Positions 18,139-27,409 of a stretch of 64,000 nucleotides of DNA are shown one piece after another. Position numbers and translations under genes: made by a program. The notes under the pieces are model-generated. The model ran no database searches and had not been told where the DNA came from. It was given only the letters and a program-made list of their open reading frames with translations. The DNA is from Sinomonas notoginsengisoli (lineage in GTDB: Bacteria; Actinomycetota; Actinomycetes; Actinomycetales; Micrococcaceae): the NCBI RefSeq assembly GCF_021554725.1, contig NZ_JAIZDP010000004.1, positions 124,001-188,000 of the forward strand, written 5' to 3'. The stretch's first letter is position 1; the number at the start of each line of letters is the position of its first letter.

Positions 18139-19527
18139 TCAGCTCTCCTTCTTTGCGCCCGTGGTGGTGGGCTCCTGCGGCTCGTGGAATCTCTCGTTCA
18201 CCGGCCGGATGAGCAGGTTCGCGATGAACCCGACAACCAGCAGGCCCACCATGATCAGCAGCGCCGGCTGGTAGGCGGCGGCGTTGAGCTTGCCTGGTGT
18301 TCCCTGCGAGTCGAGCACCCCGTTGATGATCAGCGGACCCACGACGCCGGCGGCGGACCAGGCGGTGAGGAGGCGGCCATGGATGGCCCCCACCTCGAGG
18401 GTGCCGAAGAGGTCGCGCAGGTATGCAGGCGCCGTGGCGAACCCGCCGCCGTAGAACGAGATGATGATGAACGCGAAGAGCACGAACAGGGCTGTGGCCG
18501 TGTGCCCGGCGAAGGCCAGCAGCACATACAGGACTGCACCCACGCCGAGGTAGCCCATGTACATGCGCTTGCGGCCGATCACGTCCGACGTTGCCGACCA
18601 CGCGAAGCGCCCGGCCATATTGCCGATCGAGAGGAGCCCGACGAACCCGCCCGCCACGGACGCCGCCACAAGCGACTTCCCGCTCGGCTGTCGGAAGAAG
18701 TCCTGGATCATCGGGGCGGCCTGCTCGAGGATGCCGATTCCGGCCGAGACGTTGCAGAACAGCGCCGTCCACAGGAGCCAGAACTGCGGGGTCTTGATCG
18801 CTTTGGCGGCCCGGACGTTGGCGGTGGTGATGAGGGCGTGGGTGCGGACCAAGGCCGGGTCGAAGCCCGCGGGCGCCCAGCCGGGCGGCGGGACCTTGAT
18901 GGTGAAGGCCCCGAAGAGCATGTATGCCAGATAGATCACGGCGAGCGAGAGGAACAGCTTGCCCACTGCGTCGCCGCTCGCCACCCCGCCGGGTGCCGCT
19001 GAGGCGGAGTCGTAGGCGTTCAGGAGCGCCGTGGAGAGCGGGCTCGCGATGAGCGCCCCGCCTCCGAAGCCCATGATCGCGAGGCCCGTGGCGAGGCCCG
19101 GGCGGTCGGGGAACCACTTGATGAGCGTCGAGACCGGCGAGATGTAGCCGATGCCGAGCCCGATCCCCCCGATCACCCCGTACCCCAGGTACACGAGCCA
19201 CAGCTGGCGGGTGAAGATGCCCATGGCGCCGACGAGGAAGCCGCCCGCCCAGAACACTGCGGCCACGGCCATGGCCTTGCGGGGCCCATTATGGTCCACC
19301 CACGTGCCCATGATGGCCGCGGAGAGGCCGAGCATCACGATTGCCACCGAGAAGATGACCCCGATCTCGGTCAGGCTAGCGCCGAAGTGCTTGACCAGGG
19401 CGGTCTTGTACACGCTCGTCGCATACGCCTGGCCGATGCACAGGTGCACCGCGAGCGCTGCGGGGGGGATGAGCCACCGGTTAAATCCTTCTGGGGCAAC
19501 GCTGTGCGCCCGGTCGAGCCACGCCAT
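18139..19527 (-). CDS. OFA-family MFS transporter (OxlT-like)
   Basis: A 462-residue major facilitator with about 12 membrane segments. The N-terminal region (GQAYATSVYKTALVKHFGAS) and GYGVIGGIGLGIGYISPVSTLIKWFPDRPG are characteristic of the oxalate:formate antiporter family. Family members exchange or import small organic acids such as oxalate, formate or lactate; the substrate here is unknown. The last cytosolic segment ends NERFHEPQEPTTTGAKKES. A 33-residue partner peptide follows immediately. The start is ATG at 19527 with GGAGGACC upstream. Confidence 0.86.
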   Translation of the reverse strand: MAWLDRAHSVAPEGFNRWLIPPAALAVHLCIGQAYATSVYKTALVKHFGASLTEIGVIFSVAIVMLGLSAAIMGTWVDHNGPRKAMAVAAVFWAGGFLVGAMGIFTRQLWLVYLGYGVIGGIGLGIGYISPVSTLIKWFPDRPGLATGLAIMGFGGGALIASPLSTALLNAYDSASAAPGGVASGDAVGKLFLSLAVIYLAYMLFGAFTIKVPPPGWAPAGFDPALVRTHALITTANVRAAKAIKTPQFWLLWTALFCNVSAGIGILEQAAPMIQDFFRQPSGKSLVAASVAGGFVGLLSIGNMAGRFAWSATSDVIGRKRMYMGYLGVGAVLYVLLAFAGHTATALFVLFAFIIISFYGGGFATAPAYLRDLFGTLEVGAIHGRLLTAWSAAGVVGPLIINGVLDSQGTPGKLNAAAYQPALLIMVGLLVVGFIANLLIRPVNERFHEPQEPTTTGAKKES

Positions 19528-19679
19528 CGGGGTCCTCCTGTCTCAGCCCGGCCCTGCCGCAGCTGTTCCGATTAAGCTAGCGGTCCACGAGTGACTTTCG
19601 TCACTTTTGCGCCGAGCGGTAGCTGCGGTGCGGCGAACGGTGCTGAGGAAGCGGCGTCGTCCGCCGATATCCTTGGACG

Positions 19680-20327
19680 ATGACCCTGACCGATTCCCTC
19701 CTCGGCTTCGCCGCCATCGCCGCACTCATCACAGTGCTGCCGGGGACAGACACCGCGCTTGTGCTGCGGTACACGATCAGCCAGGGCCGGCGCCACGCGT
19801 ATACGGCCGCGCTGGGCATGATCACGGGGGCGTTCGTGTGGGGTGCCGCCGCCGCGACCGGGGTGTCCGCGCTGCTCACGGTCTCAGAGGTCGCGTACAA
19901 CGCCCTGCGGGTCGCCGGCGCCCTCTACATGCTGTGGCTGGCGGTGGGCCTGTGGCGGGCCTCGTTCGCGAAGCGCGACGGCGAGCTGCCGCCCGGCGCC
20001 CTCCCTCCCCACAGCCTCGAGCCACTACGGCGAACGTGGACCAAGGGCTTCGTCTCGAACATCCTCAATCCCAAGTACGGCATGTTCTGCATCGCCGTCA
20101 TCCCGCAGTTCCTCGTTCCTGGCGTGCCGTCGGTGTGGATGGGGCTCCTGCTCTCGGTCGTGGCGAGCATCGAGGCCATCCTGTGGTTCGTGGCCATCGT
20201 GGCCGCGGCGCGCTTCTTCAGCCGGTGGCTCAACGGCGTCACGTTCCGCAAGTGGATCGACCGGGTGACCGGGACGGCGCTGGGGGCGTTCGGCGTCGCC
20301 GCGATCCTCGAGACGCGCCACGCCTGA
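19680..20327 (+). CDS. LysE/RhtB-family exporter
   Basis: A 215-residue membrane protein with six predicted segments. The N-terminal LPGTDTALVLRYTISQGRRH is the LysE/RhtB signature region, and GFVSNILNPKYGMFCIAVIPQFL is the conserved central part. Members export amino acids such as lysine, threonine or homoserine lactones; the substrate cannot be told from sequence. TATCCT lies exactly 6 nt before the ATG, so the transcript is probably leaderless. It is divergent from the OFA transporter. Confidence 0.87.
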   Translation: MTLTDSLLGFAAIAALITVLPGTDTALVLRYTISQGRRHAYTAALGMITGAFVWGAAAATGVSALLTVSEVAYNALRVAGALYMLWLAVGLWRASFAKRDGELPPGALPPHSLEPLRRTWTKGFVSNILNPKYGMFCIAVIPQFLVPGVPSVWMGLLLSVVASIEAILWFVAIVAAARFFSRWLNGVTFRKWIDRVTGTALGAFGVAAILETRHA

Positions 20328-20367
20328 GAGCGGGAATATCGCCGGGGCGCGGGGCTTTTTCAGAAGC

Positions 20368-21195
20368 ATGACCGACTCCACCGCCACCCGGACCACCGAG
20401 GCCCAGCTTGCCCGCTGGCGCCGCTTCCGCGACAACCGCAACGCGGCGCTCGCCGCGGAGCACGGCTGGCTCACGCTGACCTCGTTCCAGTGGCTCGAGC
20501 CCACGCCATCCCCCATGGAGCTAGTGCCGGGGCTGTGGTCCTTCTCCGCGGAGGGCGGGCGCACGACGGCGGTACTCACCGCGCGTGCCTCCGACGGCTT
20601 GGCCCTCGCGGACTCCGGTGAGCCGGTCGGCGGGACGATCACCGCCGAGCTCGCGGACGAGGAGTCGCTGAACTGGGTGCAGGCCGGCACGATCGTCGTG
20701 GAGCTCGCGATGCGCGCCGACCGGTACGCCATCCGCACCCGGGACTCGGCGTCGCCGACCCTCACAGAATTCATGGGCGTCCCGGTGTTCGACTACGCAC
20801 CGGATTGGGTCGTGGAAGCCCAGTGGGAGCCGTACCCCGAGCCGCGGGACGTGCCCATCTCCACGGCGAATCCCCTCGTGGACGGCGTGCACCGCTCCGC
20901 CGGCGAGGTGGTGTTCCACCGTAATGGGCACGAGTACCGGCTCCAGGCCGAGCAAGGCAGGCTCGGGGAGCTGACCATCACGTTCCACGACGAGACCAAC
21001 GGCCGGACCACCGATGACTGGCGCAAGGTGGAGACGCCCCGACCCCGCCCCGATGGCACGGTGGTGCTGGACTTCAACCGCGCCATCAACTACCCGAGCG
21101 CCTTCACGCCGTACGGGACGTGCCCCATGCCGGTGCGGGGGAACTCCCTGGACCTCGCCGTCGAAGCGGGCGAGAAGAGCCCCGACCCCGTCTGA
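20368..21195 (+). CDS. DUF1684-domain protein
   Basis: A 275-residue protein recognised as DUF1684 from the opening RWRRFRDNRNAALAAEHGWL, the central YAIRTRDSASPTLTEFMGVP and the tail DFNRAINYPSAFTPYGTCP. The family is widespread in Actinobacteria and has no established function; it looks like a soluble beta-rich fold. No signal peptide is present. The stop codon overlaps the first base of a run of 21-bp repeats. Confidence 0.85.
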   Translation: MTDSTATRTTEAQLARWRRFRDNRNAALAAEHGWLTLTSFQWLEPTPSPMELVPGLWSFSAEGGRTTAVLTARASDGLALADSGEPVGGTITAELADEESLNWVQAGTIVVELAMRADRYAIRTRDSASPTLTEFMGVPVFDYAPDWVVEAQWEPYPEPRDVPISTANPLVDGVHRSAGEVVFHRNGHEYRLQAEQGRLGELTITFHDETNGRTTDDWRKVETPRPRPDGTVVLDFNRAINYPSAFTPYGTCPMPVRGNSLDLAVEAGEKSPDPV

Positions 21196-21265
21196 TGCGG
21201 GGTCACATCCCAACGATGCGGGGTCACATCCCAACGATGCGGGGTCACATCCCTACGATGCGGGG
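21194..21265 (+). repeat. Three 21-bp tandem repeats (GATGCGGGGTCACATCCCAAC)
   Basis: Three head-to-tail copies of a 21-bp unit, at 21194, 21215 and 21236, are followed by a partial fourth at 21257. Copies 1 and 2 are identical and copy 3 differs by one base. The core GGGGTCACATCCC is related to the dispersed 20-bp repeat seen at 22455, 47715 and 54991. The array lies between two convergent genes and begins on the last bases of the DUF1684 stop codon. Confidence 0.85.
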
Positions 21266-21298
21266 GTCGCCCAGGTCCCGATCTGAGTCGCGTCCCGT

Positions 21299-22075
21299 TT
21301 ACTTCGGCGCCATGCGGATCGCGCCGTCGAGCCGGATCGTCTCACCGTTGAGCATGGCGTTGTCCACGATGTGCGCCACGAGGTTCGCGTACTCTGCGGG
21401 GCGCCCGAGCCGGGCCGGATGCGGGACCTGCTTGCCGAGCGAGTCCTGCGCCTCTTGGGACAGCCCGGCCATCATCGGCGTCTCGAAGATCCCGGGCGCG
21501 ATCGTCACGACGCGGACGAGCGAGCGGGCAAGCTCCCGCGCGATCGGGAGCGTCATGGCGTGGACCGCGCCCTTCGACGCGGCATATGCAGGCTGGCCGA
21601 TCTGCCCGTCGAATGCCGCGACCGAGGCGGTGTTGACGATGACTCCGCGCTCCGGTCCGCCGAGCTCCGTGCTCACGGGCTCGGCTGCAACCATGGCCTC
21701 GGCGGCAAGCCGGATGACGTTGAACGTCCCGATCAGGTTCACCCGGATCACGCGCTCGAACTGCTCCAGTGGCAGCACGCCCTCGCGCCCCAAAACCCTG
21801 CCCGGGGTGGCGATCCCCGCGCAGTTCACCACAACGCGCAGCGGCCCGAGCTCTCCCGCACGCACGACGGCGTGCCGCACCTGCTCCTCGTCCGTCACAT
21901 CCGCGGGGGCGAACACCGCGCGGTTGCCGAGCTCGGAGGCGAGGGCTTCGCCCGCCCGGCCTGGCAGGTCGACCAGGACCACGGCGGCCCCGTCGGCATG
22001 CAGGCGCCGGGCGGTCGCAGCGCCGAGCCCCGAGGCACCTCCCGTGATCAGCGCACTCGCACCATGAAGCTCCAT
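21299..22075 (-). CDS. SDR-family 3-hydroxyacyl-CoA dehydrogenase (HSD10-like)
   Basis: A 258-residue short-chain dehydrogenase. The Rossmann motif is [15 protein letters not shown], followed by NCAGI, the catalytic Ser of [10 protein letters not shown] and YAASKGAV (Tyr and Lys). The overall sequence, including [20 protein letters not shown] and the end [11 protein letters not shown], matches the type 2 3-hydroxyacyl-CoA dehydrogenases that act in fatty-acid or isoleucine breakdown. VDLPGR after strand 2, with an acidic residue, suggests NAD rather than NADP. It is a single gene; the acyl-CoA partners are not in the window. Confidence 0.86.
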   Translation of the reverse strand: MELHGASALITGGASGLGAATARRLHADGAAVVLVDLPGRAGEALASELGNRAVFAPADVTDEEQVRHAVVRAGELGPLRVVVNCAGIATPGRVLGREGVLPLEQFERVIRVNLIGTFNVIRLAAEAMVAAEPVSTELGGPERGVIVNTASVAAFDGQIGQPAYAASKGAVHAMTLPIARELARSLVRVVTIAPGIFETPMMAGLSQEAQDSLGKQVPHPARLGRPAEYANLVAHIVDNAMLNGETIRLDGAIRMAPK

Positions 22076-22214
22076 CAGACCTCGCTTCGGTTAATACTCG
22101 ATAACTCCGGCCATCCTAGTGGACCTCGTGACGCCGGTCACGACGCTTCCCCGCGGGCGGCTTTCGAAATCCGCCCGGAGCGAGGCCGCCGAGCTGTCCG
22201 GCTACGCTGGCGCC

Positions 22215-23390
22215 ATGGATGCGGAGACAAGCACGGCGACGTGGGCCGAACGCGCCCGGTCCGCGGCAACCTCGGTCAACTCAGGATTCGGCCACCGCGT
22301 CCTGCGCCTGGTCCCGGGCACCTGGATCGCCTCGGTCACGAGGCCTGCCCGGAAGGTCGGCCGGCCGTGGGACCCGTGGCACTACTGGTGGCAGGCGCAC
22401 TACGTGGACTGTCTCGTGGACGCGTCATGGCGCCAGCTCGATGACCAGTCACCACAGGGACATGACCCCTCAACGGGGGCGGCGGGGGCAGGGTCCGAGC
22501 CGCGGGAGCTCGCGCTCGCACGGGCGCTGCTGGCTGGCATCAGGATCCGCAACTTCTTCCAGTACCGCAACGCGTTCTATGACGACATGGCCTGGCTTGC
22601 CCTGTCAGGGAGCCGTACGCAACGGCTCACTGAACGGGTGCATGGGCGCGGGCTCCGGGATGCGGAGACGATCACCCGCACGCTGGGGAGGCAGCTGGTC
22701 GCCGCGAACACCGGGGCTGGCGGCGGGGGCCTGTTCTGGAACACACGGCGCCGCTTCAAGAACATGGCCGCCACGGCGCCGGCCGCCCTCTTCTTCGCAC
22801 GCACCGGCGAGCGCGACCGCGCCCAAAAACTCGTCGACTGGATGGACGCGACGCTCTTCGACCCGGCGCAGGGCCTCTACCTGGACGGCATCAACCTCGC
22901 CAAGGACGGCACTACGGAGCTCGTCCGCGACATCTGGACCTACAACCAGGGCCCGGTCCTCGGAGCCCTCCTCGAACTCGCTGGCGCAAAGAACCTCGCC
23001 CGCGCCGAGGGGCTCATCGCCGCGATCGACCGCCACCTCACGGTGGACGCGCACGACGCCGCGCTGGGCCGCCCGCTTCGGGGCGACGGCGGCGGAGACG
23101 CGGGACTGTTCATGGGAATCCTCGCCAGGTACCTCACCCTGGCCGCTCTGGACCCCAGCCTCCGGCCGGAGGCTGGGGACACTGCACGCCGGCTGGTTCT
23201 CGACACCGCCGAAGCCCTGTGGCGTGGCGCCGAGAGGCACCCCGGAACGCGGGGTGAGGCCTACTGGACGTTCCCTCAGAAGCCCGGGCAGGCGGCGTCG
23301 GACGAGTACCCGCGCGGGAGGCGGGTCGAGCTCTCGACGCAACTGCAGGCGTGGATGGTCCTGGAGTTCGCGCACGAACTGACGCGCTGA
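22215..23390 (+). CDS. Glycoside hydrolase family 76-like protein
   Basis: A 391-residue alpha/alpha-barrel-like protein. The string RNAFYDDMAWLALS, with Asp123-Asp124, matches the catalytic pair of GH76 alpha-1,6-mannanases, and GGLFWNTRRRFKNMAATAPAA and IWTYNQGPVLGALLEL fit the repeats of the barrel. No signal peptide is visible, so it may act inside the cell or be exported otherwise. Residues about 80-88 (PQGHDPSTG) are encoded by a copy of the window's dispersed 20-bp repeat. The ATG at 22215 lies 6 nt after TACGCT, a leaderless start, which is why the longer frame from 22119 is not used. Confidence 0.75.
   Translation: MDAETSTATWAERARSAATSVNSGFGHRVLRLVPGTWIASVTRPARKVGRPWDPWHYWWQAHYVDCLVDASWRQLDDQSPQGHDPSTGAAGAGSEPRELALARALLAGIRIRNFFQYRNAFYDDMAWLALSGSRTQRLTERVHGRGLRDAETITRTLGRQLVAANTGAGGGGLFWNTRRRFKNMAATAPAALFFARTGERDRAQKLVDWMDATLFDPAQGLYLDGINLAKDGTTELVRDIWTYNQGPVLGALLELAGAKNLARAEGLIAAIDRHLTVDAHDAALGRPLRGDGGGDAGLFMGILARYLTLAALDPSLRPEAGDTARRLVLDTAEALWRGAERHPGTRGEAYWTFPQKPGQAASDEYPRGRRVELSTQLQAWMVLEFAHELTR
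22455..22474 (-). repeat. Dispersed 20-bp repeat inside the GH76-like gene
   Basis: The minus strand reads GTTGAGGGGTCATGTCCCTG, identical over 20 bp to 54991-55010 on the plus strand. It lies inside the coding region and is read as residues of a low-complexity stretch, so the protein tolerates it there. Confidence 0.8.
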
Positions 23391-23498
23391 CGGCAGACTT
23401 CCCCTCCTAGCGGACGCGTCACAGGATGACATTAGCGAAGCATCAGGTTGCGTAATTGGGGTGAGATGCGCCACATTATGAAGGGAATCAGGCATTTC

Positions 23499-23517
23499 TT
23501 AGGTGTGGCTAACCTAC
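23499..23517. promoter_or_regulatory. IdeR/DtxR iron box
   Basis: TTAGGTGTGGCTAACCTAC matches the 19-bp DtxR/IdeR consensus TTAGGTTAGGCTAACCTAA at all but three positions and keeps both half-sites. It lies 81 bp before the binding-protein gene of a ferric-iron ABC importer. TAACCT inside the box could be the -10. Iron-bound IdeR/DtxR would repress the operon when iron is plentiful. Confidence 0.8.
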
Positions 23518-23597
23518 AGTCGTTCCTGACGTCACCCCGACGACGCCAGCCGGCGGCGCCGTCACCATGACCCGTGACCCACGAAAGGGACGCTCCT

Positions 23598-24629
23598 ATG
23601 ACGCTCCGCCCCAGAGTCCTCGCTGGCCTCGCGATGATCGCCACGGCCGCCCTCGGCCTTGCCGGCTGCGGCTCTTCCACCTCCGGCGCCGCCAGTGACA
23701 AAGGCACGATCACCGTCTACAACGCCCAGCACGAGTCGCTCACAAAGGAGTGGATCGACGCGTTCACGGCCGAGACGGGCATCAAGGTGAACTACCGCCA
23801 GGGCGACGACACCGAGATGTCCAACCAGATCGTCCAGGAGGGCGCCAACTCCCCCGCCGATGTGTTCCTCACCGAGAACTCTCCGGCGATGACCCAAATC
23901 GAGAACGCGGGCCTGTTTGCGGACATCGACCCCGCCACAGTCACCCAGGTCCCCGCCGAGTACCGTCCCTCGACGAACAAGTGGATCGGCATCGCCGCGC
24001 GATCGACCGTGTTCGTCTACAACAAGGACAAGCTCTCTCAGGACAAGCTGCCCAAGTCGCTCATGGACCTTCAGAACCCGGAGTGGAACGGCCGCTGGTC
24101 CGCCTCGCCGTCCGGCGCCGACTTCCAGGCAATCGTCTCGGCCATGCTCGAGCTCAAGGGCGAGGCCGCGACCAAGACCTGGCTCACGGCCCTGAAGAAC
24201 AACGCCAAGACCTACAAGGGGAACTCGACGGCCATGAAGGCCGTGAACAGCGGCGAGGTCGACGGCGCGGTCATCTACCACTACTACTGGTTCGGCGACC
24301 AGGCCAAGACCGGCGAGAACTCCAAGAACGTGGGCGTCGAGTACTTCAAGAACCAGGACCCCGGCGCGTTCGTGTCCATCTCCGGCGGTGGCGTGCTCAA
24401 GTCCTCCAAGAACCAGGCGGCCGCGCAGCAGTTCCTGAAGTTCGTCACGGGCAAGAAGGGCCAGGAGGTCCTGCAGAAGGGCACCTCCTTCGAGTACGCG
24501 GTGGGCTCGCAGGTTCCGTCGAATGAAAAGCTGGTGCCGCTGAGCGAGCTCAACGCGCCTAAGATCGATCCGGCCAAACTCAACTCCCAGAAGGTCAACC
24601 AGATCATGACGGCAACAGGACTCCTCTAG
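23598..24629 (+). CDS. fbpA: Ferric-iron ABC transporter binding lipoprotein (FbpA-like)
   Basis: A 343-residue extracellular solute-binding protein. The N-terminal signal peptide ends in the lipobox LAGC (Cys about residue 23), so it is probably a lipoprotein. TVYNAQHESLTKEWIDAFTA and GIAARSTVFVYNK are typical of the FbpA/FutA iron-binding family, and the VIYHYYWF string offers the clustered Tyr ligands used to hold Fe(III). AAAGGGAC precedes the ATG at 23598. It heads a three-gene importer operon with permease and ATPase and lies behind an IdeR box. Confidence 0.88.
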   Translation: MTLRPRVLAGLAMIATAALGLAGCGSSTSGAASDKGTITVYNAQHESLTKEWIDAFTAETGIKVNYRQGDDTEMSNQIVQEGANSPADVFLTENSPAMTQIENAGLFADIDPATVTQVPAEYRPSTNKWIGIAARSTVFVYNKDKLSQDKLPKSLMDLQNPEWNGRWSASPSGADFQAIVSAMLELKGEAATKTWLTALKNNAKTYKGNSTAMKAVNSGEVDGAVIYHYYWFGDQAKTGENSKNVGVEYFKNQDPGAFVSISGGGVLKSSKNQAAAQQFLKFVTGKKGQEVLQKGTSFEYAVGSQVPSNEKLVPLSELNAPKIDPAKLNSQKVNQIMTATGLL

Positions 24630-24632
24630 ACC

Positions 24633-26264
24633 TTGGACTCCACCCCAGCCACAGCCTTCCCCGCCGCCGCGGTACCGGCAGCGGGGAAGGCTGCGCCGCG
24701 CGGGGGCGGGAACGCGGTCGAGGACCAGGGCCCCCGTCCCCGTCGCGCCCGTCCCCCGGCCGGAGTGGTCCTCGCCGCCTCCCTCGTGGCCGCCGCGTCC
24801 CTGATCCCGCTCGGCTTCGTGGTCGTCATGACGATCACGACGGGGTGGGATGCCGCCATTGCACTCATCTTCCGCCAGCGCACCCTGGAGCTCCTAGGCA
24901 ATACCCTCGCTCTCGCGGTCATCACTGTGCCGCTGTGCATCGTGCTCGGAGTGGGCGGCGCCTGGCTCGTGGAGCGGACCTCGCTGAAGGGGAACAAGGC
25001 CTGGGCGGTCCTGCTCGCTGCACCGCTCGCCATCCCGGCATTCGTCAACTCGTACGCGTGGGTCTCAGCGGTGCCAAACCTCCAGGGCATCTTCTCAGGC
25101 GTCCTCATTGCGACGCTCTCGTACTACCCGTTGGTGTACATCCCGATCGCGGCCACACTGTCCCGGATGGACCCAGCGATCGAGCAGTCGGCAGCATCGC
25201 TCGGGCTGGGGGCATGGCGCGTGTTCTTCCGTGTAGTCACGCCTCAGCTGCGGATCGCGACCTCAGGCGGGGCGCTGCTCGTCGCCCTCCACCTCCTCGC
25301 CGAGTACGGCGCGTTCGCGATGATCCGCTTCGACACATTCACCACGGCAATCATGGAGCAGTACCGCTCGACCTTCAGCGGCGCGGCGGGCAACATGCTC
25401 GCGTCCGTCCTCGTGGCCGTGTGCCTCGTGCTCCTCGTTGCCGAGGCCAGGCTCCGGGGCGACGCGCGGTATGCGCGCATCGGCTCGGGGGTGCAGGCCA
25501 CGCCCGCTCGGCTCGCCCTCGGCCGGTGGCAGGCGCCCGCCCAGCTCGGACTCCTTGCTCTCGCGGTCGTCGCGGTCGGCGTGCCCCTCTGGATGACCAT
25601 TGCGTGGGCCAGCCAGGGCGGTGGCGCCATCTGGGAGACCCGCGAGCTCGCCGGAGCCCTCGGTTCGAGCCTCTGGCTGGGAGTGCTCGGTGCGGTCGTG
25701 ACCACCGTCGTCGCGTTCCCGCTCGCGTTCCTCGCCGTGCGCTTCCCGGGGTGGCTCTCGCGAACACTCGAGCTCTCCAACTACGTCACAAGCTCGATGC
25801 CCGGCATTGTCCTGGCCCTCGCCTTCGTCACGGTGGCGCTGCGTGCCATCCCGGGCGTCTACCAGACCACCGGCCTGCTCGTCGCCGCGTACGTGCTCCT
25901 GTTCCTGCCCCGTGCACTCGTGAACCTGCGCGCGGGGCTCGCTCAGGCGCCCAAGGAGCTCGAGGAGGCCGCCCAGGCGCTCGGGAAGCCGCCACTGCTG
26001 GCGTTCTCCCGAGTGACCCTGCGCCTCGTCGCCCCCGCGGCGGCGGGCGGCGCGGCGCTCGTGTTCCTCGCGGTGGTCAACGAGCTCACTGCCACGCTCC
26101 TGCTCTCCCCGCTCGGCACGAAGACCCTCGCGACCGAGTTCTGGTCCCTTTCGAGCGAGATCGACTACGTGGGCGCGGCGCCCTACGCCCTCCTCATGAT
26201 CGCGCTCTCCGCACCGATGACCTACCTGTTGTTCCAGCAGTCCAAGAAAGCAGCCGGACAGTGA
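24633..26264 (+). CDS. fbpB: Ferric-iron ABC transporter permease (FbpB-like, double length)
   Basis: A 543-residue permease with two homologous halves, each about six membrane segments and an EAA loop: SAASLGLGAWRVFFRVVTPQ in the first half and EEAAQALGKPPLLAFSRVTL in the second. The fused arrangement is normal for iron importers of the FbpB/HitB type. The start is uncertain: TTG at 24633 lies 3 bp after the binding-protein stop, whereas later GTG codons would still precede the first helix. The first 45 residues are Ala- and Pro-rich and poorly conserved. The stop overlaps the ATPase start by 4 bp. Confidence 0.87.
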   Translation: MDSTPATAFPAAAVPAAGKAAPRGGGNAVEDQGPRPRRARPPAGVVLAASLVAAASLIPLGFVVVMTITTGWDAAIALIFRQRTLELLGNTLALAVITVPLCIVLGVGGAWLVERTSLKGNKAWAVLLAAPLAIPAFVNSYAWVSAVPNLQGIFSGVLIATLSYYPLVYIPIAATLSRMDPAIEQSAASLGLGAWRVFFRVVTPQLRIATSGGALLVALHLLAEYGAFAMIRFDTFTTAIMEQYRSTFSGAAGNMLASVLVAVCLVLLVAEARLRGDARYARIGSGVQATPARLALGRWQAPAQLGLLALAVVAVGVPLWMTIAWASQGGGAIWETRELAGALGSSLWLGVLGAVVTTVVAFPLAFLAVRFPGWLSRTLELSNYVTSSMPGIVLALAFVTVALRAIPGVYQTTGLLVAAYVLLFLPRALVNLRAGLAQAPKELEEAAQALGKPPLLAFSRVTLRLVAPAAAGGAALVFLAVVNELTATLLLSPLGTKTLATEFWSLSSEIDYVGAAPYALLMIALSAPMTYLLFQQSKKAAGQ

Positions 26265-27409
26265 CCGAACAGTCCCCCACGCCCGTCACCTCAGCTCGCC
26301 TTCCTGAACCGCGCGTCGCGCCGCAGATCGCCGAGACGGCCGACCACCACCTCGATATCGAGGGGGTGACCAAGCACTTCGGCCACCAGCAGGTCCTCAA
26401 GGGCATCAACCTCTCCGTGGCGCGCGGGGCAACAACCGCGATCGTGGGGCCCAGCGGATCCGGCAAGACCACGCTCCTGCGCCTCATCGCAGGATTCGAG
26501 GCCCCCGATACCGGGCGCATCCTCATGGACGGGCGTGAGGTCGCCGGGGACACGTGGGTGCCGGCGCACCGACGCAACATCGGGTACGTGGCGCAGGACG
26601 GCGCTCTCTTCCCGCATCTGTCGGTGGCGCAGAACATCGCGTTCGGGCTCGACCGCGAGAGTTTCCGTGGGCGGAAGGCCGTGGCGAGGCGCGTCGAAGA
26701 GCTCCTGGACATGGTGGCCCTCGGCTCCTCCTACGCGAACCGCCGACCCCACCAGCTTTCCGGCGGCCAGCAGCAGCGCATCGCGCTGGCCCGGGCCATG
26801 GCGTGCGAGCCCGAGGTGATGCTCCTCGACGAGCCGTTCTCCGCGCTCGACGCCGGCCTCCGGGTCTCCACCCGCCGGGCGATCGGCAAGGTCCTGCACG
26901 AGGCTGGCGTCACGACCATCCTCGTGACGCACGACCAGGCCGAGGCCCTCTCGTTCGCGGACCAGGTCGCCGTGATGCGCGGCGGCAGGCTCGCCCAGAT
27001 CGGCAATCCGTTCGTTGTGTACACGCGGCCCGCTGACCGCGCGACCGCCGAGTTCCTCGGCGACGCCGTGATCCTCGAGGCGTGGCTCGAGGGCTCCCTT
27101 GCGATGTGCTCGCTCGGCGCGATTCCGGTGCGCCGCCCTCCGACCCAGGGCCGTGTGCAGATCATGCTCCGTCCCGAGCAGATCCGCATCGCCGCCGACT
27201 CTCGCATCCACGGGACCGTGCTCGACTGGGACTACTTCGGCCCCGAGTCCTCGGTGCGCATCAAGCTGCCCGATCGGCCCGCGGACCCCCGGGTCCCCGG
27301 AGGCGGCGAAGTCATCACGATCCGCCACTGGAATGCCGCCATGGCCCGGGCAGGGATGGACCTCGCGCTCAAGGTCATCGGCGAGGGCGTGGCCTTCCCG
27401 GTCGACTGA
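26261..27409 (+). CDS. fbpC: Ferric-iron ABC transporter ATPase (FbpC-like)
   Basis: A 382-residue ATPase with Walker A GPSGSGKTT, Q-loop VAQDGALFPH, signature LSGGQQQR, Walker B VMLLDEPFSALD and the switch His in VTHDQAEAL. A C-terminal TOBE-like regulatory domain (from about residue 290, LRPEQIRI) follows, as in CUT/FbpC ATPases. The GTG start overlaps the permease stop (GTGA). A 30-residue N-terminal extension comes before the first beta strand and has no obvious role. No clear terminator is seen in the 129 bp after the stop. Confidence 0.9.
   Translation: MTEQSPTPVTSARLPEPRVAPQIAETADHHLDIEGVTKHFGHQQVLKGINLSVARGATTAIVGPSGSGKTTLLRLIAGFEAPDTGRILMDGREVAGDTWVPAHRRNIGYVAQDGALFPHLSVAQNIAFGLDRESFRGRKAVARRVEELLDMVALGSSYANRRPHQLSGGQQQRIALARAMACEPEVMLLDEPFSALDAGLRVSTRRAIGKVLHEAGVTTILVTHDQAEALSFADQVAVMRGGRLAQIGNPFVVYTRPADRATAEFLGDAVILEAWLEGSLAMCSLGAIPVRRPPTQGRVQIMLRPEQIRIAADSRIHGTVLDWDYFGPESSVRIKLPDRPADPRVPGGGEVITIRHWNAAMARAGMDLALKVIGEGVAFPVD

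Noticed and set aside
18134-19201. A second frame on the minus strand overlapping the OFA transporter
   Set aside because: It is Arg-rich and without membrane helices, while the transporter frame has clear family signatures over its full length.
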